Assembly (NCBI GenBank): GCA_016794365.1
Contig: JAEUKB010000085.1
Location: 207,658 to 271,657, forward strand
Length of the DNA stretch: 64,000 bases
Reading direction: 5' to 3'
Source: Myxococcales bacterium
Lineage (GTDB): Bacteria; Myxococcota_A; Polyangia; Palsa-1104; JAEUJZ01
The notes below the pieces were generated by a model. It was not told where the DNA came from and did not search any database. It saw only the letters and a program-made list of their open reading frames with translations. Of the stretch, positions 45,143 to 54,126 are shown one piece after another; within the stretch, counting starts at the first letter, position 1, and each line of letters starts with the position of its first letter. The position numbers and the translations under genes are program-made.

Positions 45143-47416
45143 GTGCCAGCCTGTTTGCGATATCTCGACAGCGACGGGGAAAAGCGCTCTGTCTTTTTGC
45201 TTCCCGATGGCTGTGCGATCGGGAGACGCGCGCAAAAGCATCTCATCTGCCTCAGCGATCCGCAGGTCAGCACCGGCCACGCCTGGATCGAGCAGCGCGA
45301 CGACGGCTACTGGGTGTCCGACATGGGCAGCAGCAACGGCACGATGGTAAACGACCGTCGCGTCATGAGCAGCCCGCTGCGCAACGGCGACATCCTTCGC
45401 TGCGGCGACACCGCCTTACGCTTCGAGTGTACACCGCCATCTACCACCGCCCCGCTGGCCGGACTGCTCTTTTTTTCACCGTCGGGACAGCGCATGACCG
45501 CACCGCTGCGAGCCGACGGCGCACTGCTCGGATCGTTTCAAGGCAGCACCGTCTTTGGCATTCACGAGAGCATCGCTCGTCAGCACGCATTCTTGTACTG
45601 CGACGGAGAGCAGTGGCTGGTGCTGCCTTCCTCACCGCGACATGAGACGCAGGTAAACGGTCACTCCGTCGGGATGAGCGGCACGCGGTTACGAGCTGGC
45701 GACGTGATTCGCTGTGGTGCGCTGCAAGTTCGCTTCGTGCTGCTCAAGTCGCCCGTCGCCAAGCTCAGCATTGATCAACGGCAAGCGCAGCTTCATCAGT
45801 GTCCGACGGATACGCCACAGCTTTCGGTCCATACAGCATCGGGACTTACCGGCGGTGGTTCTTCGATGTTGGCTGGTCCATCAGGGTTTTCGAGCCCATC
45901 GGGACTGACGGGAGCCTCGGGACTTTCCACCAGCGTCAAAGCCAGGCTCTCGTACCTCGATCGCAACCAAGTTCCCGTCGTTGTTGACGTTCCCGCAAGC
46001 GGCGGCTTCCTCGGACGTGCCAGCGAGTGCTTGGTCAAGTCCGACGATCCCCAAGTGCCCGTCAAGTGGGGACGCATCTTCAGCCGCGACGGACGCTGGT
46101 ACTTTGAAGATCTCGGCAGCTCGTCGCAGTCGTTCATCAACGATCAGCCGCTGTTTCCTCACGTCAGCAAAGAGCTTCGACATCGCGACACGATCCGCAA
46201 CCGCTCGATGGTGCTTCAGTTTTTCATCGACGGACTTCTGACGCAGAGCGTACCGCTGCCGAAGGGAATGCACAGTGGCCTGACCGCGCCGTCGCCGCCA
46301 CCGCCGCCTTCGTCGGGCGCACACTTTCTGCTGCTCAGCGACGAGGGCGAATCGCAACTGTTGGCCATTCCGCTGCAAGGTGCCGTGCTCGGACGCTCGC
46401 GAGGCTGCCTGATTACCACCGAAGATCTCTCGACTTCCCGACAGCACGCCAAAGTGTCCGTCGAAAACGATCTGCTGCTCATCGAAGATCTGTCCAAAGA
46501 TCAAGGGACGTGGGTTGGCGGCATTCGACTGCTCGGCGAAAAGATCACGCCCAAAAGCGGAGATCTGGTGCAGGCAGGCCAAGCCAAGGCGCGATTTTTG
46601 GCCAAAGACGCCGATTTTTCGCTGCTTTCGGACAAATATCGGCCATTTCGCGTCCTGTGTCCGATCGGTCAGCTCGGTCCATTGCGGCTCTTTTGGGCGG
46701 AACATCAAGAGCTGTCTGCGACGGTGGTTTTGAAAGTGCTGCCTCGGAATGTCGCGCAGCATGATCGCTGGCTGACGCTGCTCAGCGCCGAGTCACGACT
46801 GCTGCGAGCGCATCCTTACTCGAACCCAAGCGGCGGAACCTTGCTGCGAGAGCTTCCGTCGGGAGAACACCTGTTATCGTCCCCGCTCGGCTGCGGTCTG
46901 TTTCTAAGCGAGTTCCTGGTTGTCTACGGAGCACCACCGCTGCGACTGACGCTGGAGCTTGTGGCGCAGATCTGTGCCGATCTCGATCGTCGAGTCCAGC
47001 GCGACGGAACCCGCAAAGAAGGCCAGCTTCCCCTGCGCGAGGTCTGGCTGTATTCCGATCCGCTCGCACCGCTCGGGATGGCGACGAGGCTGCTTGCCCA
47101 AACGAGCAGTGAGCCGCAGCGGCCTTCGCCGATCCTGCAAGCACCTGAGACGGGAACAAAGCGCGGTGATTCGTCTCGAAACGGCCAAGTGTACGTCTAC
47201 GGACTGCTCCTGTATTCGCTGCTCACCGGGAGCTTGCCGTCGTACGGCGTCCCAAGCGTCAAGCTCGCCGAGCAAGCCCCGCACCTTCCCGCGCTGGTTC
47301 GCGATCTGCTGTTTGAGCTGCTTCTCGACGAGCCCGATCGCCGTCCCGATCCCAACCACGCGCAGCGCTGGCTGGCCGATCTGCGCAGTGTGCTGGCGAC
47401 CGCGCAGGAAGCGTGA
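45143..47416 (+). CDS. Four-FHA-domain protein with kinase-like tail
   Basis: A 757-aa protein starting at a GTG at 45143. Four FHA-like domains are visible: about 20-95 (CAIGRRAQKHLICLSDPQVS ... DMGSSNGTMVNDR), 110-200 (ALLGSFQGSTVFGIHESIAR), 275-365 (GGFLGRASECLVKSDD ... LGSSSQSFIND) and 395-490 (AVLGRSRGCLITTEDLSTSR ... EDLSKDQGTWVGG). FHA domains bind phosphothreonine, so it should be a cytoplasmic reader of kinase signals. The C-terminal 260 residues follow the kinase fold weakly (YRPFRVLCPIGQLGPLRLFW, VVLKVLPRNV) but lack HRD and DFG, so I call it pseudokinase-like. The third domain's binding loop looks degraded. Confidence 0.82.
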   Translation: MPACLRYLDSDGEKRSVFLLPDGCAIGRRAQKHLICLSDPQVSTGHAWIEQRDDGYWVSDMGSSNGTMVNDRRVMSSPLRNGDILRCGDTALRFECTPPSTTAPLAGLLFFSPSGQRMTAPLRADGALLGSFQGSTVFGIHESIARQHAFLYCDGEQWLVLPSSPRHETQVNGHSVGMSGTRLRAGDVIRCGALQVRFVLLKSPVAKLSIDQRQAQLHQCPTDTPQLSVHTASGLTGGGSSMLAGPSGFSSPSGLTGASGLSTSVKARLSYLDRNQVPVVVDVPASGGFLGRASECLVKSDDPQVPVKWGRIFSRDGRWYFEDLGSSSQSFINDQPLFPHVSKELRHRDTIRNRSMVLQFFIDGLLTQSVPLPKGMHSGLTAPSPPPPPSSGAHFLLLSDEGESQLLAIPLQGAVLGRSRGCLITTEDLSTSRQHAKVSVENDLLLIEDLSKDQGTWVGGIRLLGEKITPKSGDLVQAGQAKARFLAKDADFSLLSDKYRPFRVLCPIGQLGPLRLFWAEHQELSATVVLKVLPRNVAQHDRWLTLLSAESRLLRAHPYSNPSGGTLLRELPSGEHLLSSPLGCGLFLSEFLVVYGAPPLRLTLELVAQICADLDRRVQRDGTRKEGQLPLREVWLYSDPLAPLGMATRLLAQTSSEPQRPSPILQAPETGTKRGDSSRNGQVYVYGLLLYSLLTGSLPSYGVPSVKLAEQAPHLPALVRDLLFELLLDEPDRRPDPNHAQRWLADLRSVLATAQEA

Positions 47417-47476
47417 AGTCCCGCTCAGATGCTCGACCAGTAGTCAGTCGTGCCCCGAGTGATGCATGCTGCGATC

Positions 47477-48436
47477 ATGAAGATTCCGCACGGACGACTG
47501 GTTTTCCTGCTTGGAACATTGATCGGCTGCGATGCGAATCCGACGACAGAGGGCGCAACCGTCGTCGATAGTCCATCGATGGTGGACAAGGCCGCCGCGC
47601 TGACGATCCACATGGTCGATGTCGGCCAAGGCGACGGCATGATCATCCAAACGCCGAGCGGAATCGTCATTGCGCTCGACGGAGGCCCCGATCGCAGCGG
47701 CAACTACGCCGATTACATCAAGAAGCTGGGTATCACCAAGCTGGACTACGTGATCTTGTCGCACGCGCACTCGGACCATTACACCGGGCTCGGGACCGCG
47801 ATTGGGCTGCTTCCCAAAGACTGCGAGGCGCGCGTCTTCGATCCAGGGCTGCCACGGCCCGACATTCCCGGTTATCAGTACATTCGCGATACGGCGGGCT
47901 GTCGCTATCGCAGCTTGACGCTCAATCAGAGCCTGATGCTGGACCCGAAGCTGGACATCTTGGTGATGGGCGTTTCGGATGTGCCGTATCCGCAAAACGA
48001 TGGCACCGGAATCAACAACAGTTCAGCGATCATCAAGCTGCGGTACGGAAGCTTTTCGATGCTGTTTACCGGCGACGCGCAGACCGAAGCAGAAAAGAAC
48101 TTATATACGAACTTCCAGATGCAGCTGTCCGCCAGCGTGCTGAAGATTGGACATCACGGAAGCTGCAATGCGACGGGATCGAGCCTCCTAAAAGCGGTTT
48201 CTCCGACGTATGCGCTGATCAGCTCAGGCGGACCCAATGATCCCAACATGTTCGGGCATCCGCACTGTCAGACGATCGACAAGCTCCGAGGGAACGGCGT
48301 TCACTACTATCGAACGGACCAAAACGGCGACATCTCGGTGATTTCCGACGGAAAAGTGTTCGCCATCACGCCCTCGCGCGGCACCGTCGATGCAGCCGCT
48401 TGTCCCCGAGCCTGCGCTCAGCCGTCCGACTTCTAA
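47477..48436 (+). CDS. ComEC/Rec2-like metallo-beta-lactamase-fold lipoprotein
   Basis: About 319 aa from the ATG at 47477 (GTG at 47450 and ATG at 47462 are alternatives). Signal peptide with lipobox GTLIGC. The domain has VDVGQGDGMIIQTPSG, the metal motif SHAHSDHYTGLG, FTGDAQTEAE and KIGHHGSCNAT, as in the C-terminal hydrolase part of ComEC and in related secreted enzymes. It is expected to be a Zn- or Mn-dependent phosphodiesterase or hydrolase at the cell surface, possibly acting on DNA; the substrate is unknown. There is no membrane channel part. Confidence 0.85.
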   Translation: MKIPHGRLVFLLGTLIGCDANPTTEGATVVDSPSMVDKAAALTIHMVDVGQGDGMIIQTPSGIVIALDGGPDRSGNYADYIKKLGITKLDYVILSHAHSDHYTGLGTAIGLLPKDCEARVFDPGLPRPDIPGYQYIRDTAGCRYRSLTLNQSLMLDPKLDILVMGVSDVPYPQNDGTGINNSSAIIKLRYGSFSMLFTGDAQTEAEKNLYTNFQMQLSASVLKIGHHGSCNATGSSLLKAVSPTYALISSGGPNDPNMFGHPHCQTIDKLRGNGVHYYRTDQNGDISVISDGKVFAITPSRGTVDAAACPRACAQPSDF

Positions 48437-48530
48437 GTCCTTGACAAGAGCCGATTCCTACCTTCAGACTGCGGCCCTTACTGCGGTTTGTGTCGCCGCA
48501 CACCTTCGAATTTCAAACGGGAGTACTCCG

Positions 48531-48686
48531 ATGTCGAACACCACCAGCACCAAGGCCCGTCGCAAGCGCGCCCATCAGAAGGCCGGTCAGCGCCGCAAGA
48601 AGATTGAAAGCAAGCGCTCGACCCTCAGCTCCACCGAGCTCTTCGCTGGCTTCGGCGAGCCCGGCCAGCCCGCTCCCAAGAAGTAG
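48531..48686 (+). CDS. Small basic protein (51 aa)
   Basis: Starts at ATG 48531 after CGGGAG. The protein MSNTTSTKARRKRAHQKAGQ continues with RRKKIESKRSTLSSTELFAG and a Pro/Lys end. The N-terminal 30 residues are strongly positive, so it may bind RNA, DNA or the ribosome. Unlike most real genes here it has no paralogue in the window, and I do not recognise the family. A TTGACA at 48441-48446 could be a -35 box, but no good -10 follows. Confidence 0.5.
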   Translation: MSNTTSTKARRKRAHQKAGQRRKKIESKRSTLSSTELFAGFGEPGQPAPKK

Positions 48687-48713
48687 TCCTCTCTTTCCCC
48701 TTCCCTCTCGTAG

Positions 48714-49178
48714 TTGTCTCTTTCCACAGTCGTTATTGGCATCGGCAACCTGCTGCGTCGCGATGATGGCGCAGGAATCTTGGCAGCCCGCCAGCTTCGC
48801 ACTGTTCTTCCTTCCCACATCGCTGTGTTTGAGTCCGCTGCCGATGTCAGCGTGCTGCTCGATCTGTTTTCGCAGGCCGATCGCGTCATCTTGATCGATG
48901 CAGTTTCAGGAATTCCCGACGGAAAAGTCCTGTGTAGACGCAGTCCAGACCTCGCGCTTCCCAGCCAGCCAGCGACTTCATCCCACGCGCTGTCTCTTCC
49001 GCAGATTCTGGATCTGGCGCAAGCTCTCGGTCAGCTTCCCCGCACTGTCCTTTTGTACGGAATCGGCGGCAGCGACTTCGGAATCGGTGAAGGAGTCAGC
49101 GAGTCCGTCGCGCAAGGCATTCATTCCGTGGTCCAGCGCATCTGGAAAGAGCTACAACAGACAGACTCCCAAGCGTGA
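48714..49178 (+). CDS. Hydrogenase-maturation-type protease (peptidase M52)
   Basis: A 154-aa protein from a TTG at 48714 (no ATG is available before the conserved start). It has VVIGIGNLLRRDDGAGILAA, with the Asp that in the family contacts nickel, ILIDAVSGIPDG with the second metal-binding Asp, and SSHALSLPQILDLAQALG with the His that completes the site. In the family these enzymes trim the C-terminus of a [NiFe] hydrogenase large subunit after nickel insertion. No hydrogenase gene is in this window. Confidence 0.82.
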   Translation: MSLSTVVIGIGNLLRRDDGAGILAARQLRTVLPSHIAVFESAADVSVLLDLFSQADRVILIDAVSGIPDGKVLCRRSPDLALPSQPATSSHALSLPQILDLAQALGQLPRTVLLYGIGGSDFGIGEGVSESVAQGIHSVVQRIWKELQQTDSQA

Positions 49179-49236
49179 AGCGGAATCGCGGAAGACTCAC
49201 GTTAGGAGTCCGTTTCGTTCGACGAAGCTACAGTCG

Positions 49237-50880
49237 TTAGCGCAGCCAGGATGGATACTCAAACGGCTCACAGTCCAGCGGCGCATGCAGCAGCTCTAGG
49301 ATCTGTGCGCGATCTTGATCGGACGCAAGCAGCGACTGTTTCCACGGCAGCGGACGCGGCGGAATCGCAGTAGAAGGACTCACTTTTCCGTCGCCATCTG
49401 CATCCAGCCAGATTGGATTTGTAAACGCGAACGGCAGCGCACGACCCGCATTCACAGCGCCGATCACATCGGTTGGAAGCGGAATGTCACCAAGCGCCAG
49501 CGCCACAATCCAGCCATCGGAAGGAACATCCACATCGACTTTGGTAGCCAGCGCGGGATGGCTGCGACTTGTGATCGGAATCTCTGTAAACAACACGCCG
49601 TTTCGATAGATCTGAAGCCGCGTCAGATCGAGCCAGCCTGGTGCATCCGCAGTGATCGAAACAGAGACTTTTCCGCTCTGTACTTTGACCGTGTCTCCGA
49701 TTCCTTTTCCTTCTGCGGACATCGTGACAAAGGGACCGTTACTGCCGACTCCGCGCATCGCCAACAGCGCTTCACGCAGATCGGAAGGAATCACGCGAGC
49801 AGGCTCACTCGTCGGAAGCTGTAGCCAGGTTCGCGGATATCCCGCGCGCAACCAGTCAATTCGATGCGTATCGCTGTTCCCAAGTCCGGTCACGCGCAGA
49901 CCTTGATTGAGCAGCGTAAACCAGTCCTGAAGCAGCTCTGCCACTTCAGGAGGCTGCATCGCATACCCGTTCAGGACCTCCATCGCATCGAACAGTCCCG
50001 CCGTTCTGAGCGGCATTCCGGGTCGCCAGCGAATGTTCAGGAAGTAGCCCAAGTCCGGTGGCAAGCGCGGATGATTGATGACGATCAGGGGACTTCCTGC
50101 TTGCTGATGAATCAGCGGAAAGTAGGTCTCTGGATCGGCCATGTTTGGCTTCGGCCACTCTTGCCACGGAGGCGCTCCCAAAAACGGTCCGGTTGGATCA
50201 AACACCACCGGATAGATTCCTGCGTGACCACCTTGGAAGTTGTATTCGCTGCCCGGAATCGATACTGCGCGCTGTCCATAATCCAGGGTCTTGATGAGAT
50301 CACTGAGGTCATAGTGATAGCCATGTTCCGTCGGAACCAGCACCTGGACTCCCGATGCAACTTCCGACACCACACGATGCGCAGCCAGCAGCTTGGAATC
50401 AAAGCTTCGCTTGCTATGGAGATGCATGTCCGCAGCCAGCCATCCATCCGTCTTCACGGTATGTTCCAGCGTGACATCAACCTGTGTGACTGCATCTGCG
50501 GTGACGCTCACTGTCTTGCGTACCGCTTCGTATTCCGTTCCTTGCAACAGCAGCAGATCATACGTTCCGACCGGCAGTCCGACCGTTCCGTCTCCTGTGA
50601 CCAGCAGGACACCTTCCGGAGCGCCAAGCACAAAAGGAGCCAGCAGAGACGCCGTCGCACCATCGCTCTTGAAGTCCGGCTTGGGAGTCATTCCTACCGG
50701 ATAGATGATCGCGCGTCCTGGCATCGGCATCATGCTATCGCTATCGCGCAGCACGATGTGAATCGCTGGTGCAGTAGGAATGGACGGAGGAACCTCTGGG
50801 ACCACGACATAGGAAACCGGATCGTCCCCACAAGTAGCCCAAAGGAGAAACAGTCCCGAAAGCCAACGCCGCGTCGCCAT
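49237..50880 (-). CDS. PHP-domain metallohydrolase lipoprotein (CehA/McbA-like)
   Basis: A 547-aa protein with signal RRWLSGLFLLWATC (Cys as lipid anchor). After a PEGA-like or Ig-like N-terminal part (PVGTYDLLLLQGTEYEAV) lies a PHP-type catalytic domain (about 145-390): LAADMHLHSKRSFDS, VPTEHGYHYDLSD, VINHPRLPPDLG, LGNSDTH. These His and Asp residues bind metal in the family, whose characterised members hydrolyse carbamates such as carbaryl. The natural substrate here is unknown. The C-terminal part is beta-rich. It is convergent with the hydrogenase protease gene. Confidence 0.8.
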   Translation of the reverse strand: MATRRWLSGLFLLWATCGDDPVSYVVVPEVPPSIPTAPAIHIVLRDSDSMMPMPGRAIIYPVGMTPKPDFKSDGATASLLAPFVLGAPEGVLLVTGDGTVGLPVGTYDLLLLQGTEYEAVRKTVSVTADAVTQVDVTLEHTVKTDGWLAADMHLHSKRSFDSKLLAAHRVVSEVASGVQVLVPTEHGYHYDLSDLIKTLDYGQRAVSIPGSEYNFQGGHAGIYPVVFDPTGPFLGAPPWQEWPKPNMADPETYFPLIHQQAGSPLIVINHPRLPPDLGYFLNIRWRPGMPLRTAGLFDAMEVLNGYAMQPPEVAELLQDWFTLLNQGLRVTGLGNSDTHRIDWLRAGYPRTWLQLPTSEPARVIPSDLREALLAMRGVGSNGPFVTMSAEGKGIGDTVKVQSGKVSVSITADAPGWLDLTRLQIYRNGVLFTEIPITSRSHPALATKVDVDVPSDGWIVALALGDIPLPTDVIGAVNAGRALPFAFTNPIWLDADGDGKVSPSTAIPPRPLPWKQSLLASDQDRAQILELLHAPLDCEPFEYPSWLR

Positions 50881-50934
50881 GATCGGCAGGGTAACAGATC
50901 TCTGCGCAGCGGCGAAAGGGAACTGTTTCGTACC

Positions 50935-52824
50935 CTATTTGGCAGACAGACCCGTGTCCATGTCGATGGTCTGATAGCGACGCAGCGCAACCTCGCGGAA
51001 GACATCCGTCTTTCCGTTTGGCCAGCGCACCGTCACCGTGGCAGGACAAGTCGCATCAGCCAGTCCAAACAGCAGCGCGCGACTGTCCGCAGAGTTATAC
51101 GTTCCGCGACTCGACTTCAGCTCACGCACCACCTTCAGACCGGCCACTTCAACGGTCACTTTCGCGCCGAGTGCATCACGATTCACCGTCTTGCCGTTGC
51201 CACGCAGACGGATTCCCAGCCATGCGTTTTGGCTCCCGATCTTGTTGCGGAACAGGAAGTTTGGACGACCTCCGCCTTGATCGCGTCCGCCGACCAATAG
51301 ATCCGGCGCACCGTCGAGATCAATGTCGCTCCAGGCATGATTTTGCGCCCCTTTCATACGCTTCCACAAAGCAGTTTGAGAGTCGTCATTGATGCCGCTC
51401 TTGTAGCCAACACTTTCAAACTTTCCATCGGGAAGCTGATGCATCAGACCGAACCAAGACTTCTGATCGATGCTGGAAAACGATCCTTCGTACTTGGTGT
51501 CTCGCGACATGGCCATCTCGAACCGACCATCATTGTCGAAGTCCACCGTCGAGCCATCCACATCCCCTTCGTTGTACGGAAGGCCGCGCTGCAAAAACTC
51601 ATTCACAAAGGAGTACTTTCCAAGCGGTCCTTGGTTGATGAGCAGCAGCGATGGATCGCTCCATTTGCGGCTGTACTCCGTTTCGGAAGGATGCGAGATG
51701 TTGGTCTGGAAAATGTCTGCGTATCCGTCGCCGTTGATGTCTTGACAGTCCAGTCCGAAGCCGTTTCCGCCCATGTAGGAAGAGACATCTTTTCCTGGCT
51801 CTGACATCGTTCCGCGTCCCGTGCTGTCTTGCCAGTAGTTTCCGGTCGCTTGCGCAGCAAAGCCACGCTCGATCGCGACATTTCGGAAGACTCCCTTGCC
51901 GTCGTTTTCCCACAGGATGTCGTGTCCTAGCTCGACGCTGACACCGTAGGTAGAGACAAAAATATCCAAGTCTCCATCGTTATCATAGTCACAAGAAACC
52001 AGTCCGTTCGTTGGTCGCTGCGGATTGCTTCCTTGCAGGTTGGTCGCTGTGACTTCACGAAACGTTCCGTCTCCGTTTCCGAAAAAGAGCTGATCTGCGG
52101 CCAAGTATCCGGTCTGTCCGTTTCCCAAAAACAGATCCAGTTTTCCGTCGCTGTCAAAGTCCGCAAAGATCGCATTTCCTGTGGCCGTGGTGCCTGCGGA
52201 CTCTATGCCTGCATTTGGCTTTGGTGCAAAGCGACCCTTTCCATCGTTTAGCAAGATCTGATGATTCTGTCCGGTCAGCGGAATGTCCAGACCTGCGAAT
52301 GCATCTTGATCTCCGTCGTTGTCGATGTCTCCGAACGCAAAGAATCCAGACTGAATCCTGCGCAGTCCTGATTCATCGCTGGCATCCCGGAACGTTCCGT
52401 CTTGGTTGTTTAGGAAGACCAAGTGCTCAAACGGAATTCCTTTCTGCGGGTTGGGAAACAGACTGTGCATCACGATGTCGTCGTAGCCGTCTCCGTTCAG
52501 ATCTGCGAACGCAAGCCGACTGTGATCGTTGATGGGAATCGTCATCGGAGGCATCGGCGTGTAGTTCCCAGCGCGAATCCCACTCTTGTCAGAGATGTCT
52601 TCAAAGAAGGACTCGCCCACCTTGGCCACCTGTCCCGAGCGACACATCCGCTCAGGCGGCTGCATCATGTCAAGAACTGGCAGCTCGTCCAGGTTCGCAG
52701 GATCGGACGAAGACGTACATCGAAGCAGCGAAATCGCAGCCAGCGAAAGCAGCGCCGAAGCACGCAGCGTCCGTCGCAGAACAGGAAAGCGCAAAGACTT
52801 GGGAGCGATGTGATGGTTCCGCAT
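50935..52824 (-). CDS. ASPIC/UnbV (CRTAC1-like) FG-GAP lipoprotein
   Basis: About 629 aa from the ATG at 52824 (ATGs at 52836 and 52851 are alternatives). Signal ASALLSLAAISLLR with lipobox Cys. Five or more FG-GAP repeats: LAFADLNGDGYDDIVM, FGDIDNDGDQDAFAG, FADFDSDGKLDLFLG, CDYDNDGDLDIFVS, DINGDGYADIFQ. The end is the ASPIC/UnbV domain (ALGAKVTVEVAGLKVVREL ... TVRWPNGKTDVFREVAL). Such proteins are exported, Ca-binding beta-propellers of unclear function. It is followed 54 bases later by the PHP hydrolase gene. Confidence 0.9.
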   Translation of the reverse strand: MRNHHIAPKSLRFPVLRRTLRASALLSLAAISLLRCTSSSDPANLDELPVLDMMQPPERMCRSGQVAKVGESFFEDISDKSGIRAGNYTPMPPMTIPINDHSRLAFADLNGDGYDDIVMHSLFPNPQKGIPFEHLVFLNNQDGTFRDASDESGLRRIQSGFFAFGDIDNDGDQDAFAGLDIPLTGQNHQILLNDGKGRFAPKPNAGIESAGTTATGNAIFADFDSDGKLDLFLGNGQTGYLAADQLFFGNGDGTFREVTATNLQGSNPQRPTNGLVSCDYDNDGDLDIFVSTYGVSVELGHDILWENDGKGVFRNVAIERGFAAQATGNYWQDSTGRGTMSEPGKDVSSYMGGNGFGLDCQDINGDGYADIFQTNISHPSETEYSRKWSDPSLLLINQGPLGKYSFVNEFLQRGLPYNEGDVDGSTVDFDNDGRFEMAMSRDTKYEGSFSSIDQKSWFGLMHQLPDGKFESVGYKSGINDDSQTALWKRMKGAQNHAWSDIDLDGAPDLLVGGRDQGGGRPNFLFRNKIGSQNAWLGIRLRGNGKTVNRDALGAKVTVEVAGLKVVRELKSSRGTYNSADSRALLFGLADATCPATVTVRWPNGKTDVFREVALRRYQTIDMDTGLSAK

Positions 52825-52921
52825 GAGCGGGACCATACCATCATCATCCACTCAGCTTGCCAGCGATTCGAGCGCAGGGACGAACACCGGAATCTGCGAC
52901 ATCCCACAGGAAAGCGCACGC

Positions 52922-53770
52922 TTAGCCAAAGTGAAATGCGGACAGGTGAGCGCCCATCATCGAGCCTTGGTATCCGACGGTGCCGCGATCGTTTCCGGCT
53001 GCGCCTGCAATCACCATCAGCGGGATCAGATGCTCTTCACGAGGATGCGCAAGACGTGCGCCCGGAGCGCTCGACCAGTCGCACAGAAGCTGATCTCGCT
53101 GCTGCGGATTCAGCGTTACGGACTGCCGCAGCCACTCATCAAACGGCGCAGACATCTCTGCAACACGCGGCGATCGAAAGCCGCGCATGTTGTGAAACGA
53201 CATTCCGCTGCCAATGATAAACACCCCTTCATCCCGCAGCGGCTGGAGCGCCTTTCCCATCGCCAGGTGCTGACGCGGATCCAGTCCCGTCAGCAGTGAC
53301 AGCTGAAGGGTGGGAATCTCTGCTTGCGGATACGTCAGCTTGAGCGGCACAAACGTTCCGTGATCGAAGCCGCGCTGGGACTCTGTCTTCGTCTGAAAAC
53401 CGGCACTCCCAAGCAGATGCTGAACCCGCTGTGCAAGCTGCGGATGACCGGGCGCAGGCCAGGTGAGCTGATAGGACTTGGGCGGAAAGCCATAGTAATC
53501 AAACAGAAGCGGCGGCTTTTCAGCAGTCATCACCGTCGCTGTTGGCTCTTCCCAATGTGCAGAGATGATCAGCAGCGCACTTGGATTGACAGGAGGAAGC
53601 GCGCGAACAGAGCGCAGATAGCTCGCCAGATCATCGCACTCCTTGCGATCGAGTCCCATCTCGACAAAGGGCCAGGGCCCACCACCATGCGGCAGAAACA
53701 CCGTCGGCATTCTCTGCGTGTGAGAGTCGGAATCGGTACGTCCAGCACCCTTGTGATCTGCCGCTGTCAT
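52922..53770 (-). CDS. Extradiol ring-cleavage dioxygenase (DODA/YgiD type)
   Basis: About 282 aa from the ATG at 53770, the start furthest downstream within a tandem repeat. Motifs: MPTVFLPHGGGPWP with the Fe/Zn-ligand His, LLIISAHWEEPTATV (second His), FDHGTFVPLKLTYPQAEIP (acid-base His), and EEHLIPLMVIAGAAG. The family opens catechol-type rings such as DOPA, using nonhaem metal. The upstream repeat (53768-53835) contains a ribosome-binding site and ATG in each unit, in different frames. Confidence 0.88.
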   Translation of the reverse strand: MTAADHKGAGRTDSDSHTQRMPTVFLPHGGGPWPFVEMGLDRKECDDLASYLRSVRALPPVNPSALLIISAHWEEPTATVMTAEKPPLLFDYYGFPPKSYQLTWPAPGHPQLAQRVQHLLGSAGFQTKTESQRGFDHGTFVPLKLTYPQAEIPTLQLSLLTGLDPRQHLAMGKALQPLRDEGVFIIGSGMSFHNMRGFRSPRVAEMSAPFDEWLRQSVTLNPQQRDQLLCDWSSAPGARLAHPREEHLIPLMVIAGAAGNDRGTVGYQGSMMGAHLSAFHFG

Positions 53771-53835
53771 GATGCATTCCTTTGCATGATGCATTCCTTT
53801 GCATGATGCATTCCTTTGCATGATGCATTCCTTCG
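53768..53835. repeat. 17-bp tandem repeat carrying SD and ATG
   Basis: Four contiguous units CATGATGCATTCCTTTG (the last has TTCG). On the minus strand each unit reads CAAAGGAATGCATCATG, so each holds AAGGA and an ATG 7 bases later. 17 is not a multiple of 3, so the four ATGs fall in different frames; the last is in frame with the dioxygenase gene. Confidence 0.93.
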
Positions 53836-54126
53836 ATCAATGAAGCCAGCGACTGACCCGATCGGGAGCCGTCATCTGACTGTCTATCGCGATTCTAACT
53901 TGTCATCAAAAATGCACCAGTTGGTATTTGTGAAACACACTGTTTCATTTTTGCTACCAATTGAATCTGTCCTTCATTTCAAGAGTTTCAGACGGAAAAT
54001 AGGCATCAGAAGTACGATTGTGCATAGCGCTTGGCAATCTCGTGTGAGTCGATTCCGTGCGCTCAGCGTAGAATCCGCCGCAGCTTCATCTGACCCCGCA
54101 TAGACCCAAGCAACCGGAGGCTCTCC
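53836..54126. other. A/T-rich intergenic region with control signals
   Basis: Gap between the dioxygenase repeat and the next gene. It is richer in A and T than its surroundings between about 53890 and 54010. It contains the nested inverted repeat at 53921-53960. No gene or RNA is evident elsewhere in it. Confidence 0.6.
53921..53960. promoter_or_regulatory. Nested inverted repeat, possible operator
   Basis: TTGGTA (53921-53926), then TGAAACA (53931-53937), CAC, TGTTTCA (53941-53947), then TACCAA (53955-53960). Both the inner 7-bp and outer 6-bp arms are perfect inverted repeats. It lies in an A/T-rich gap between the divergent dioxygenase and GTG-start genes. Confidence 0.65.

Noticed and set aside
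49864..51300. Long plus-strand open frame across the PHP-hydrolase and ASPIC genes
   Set aside because: It crosses two real minus-strand genes and has low-complexity basic composition.
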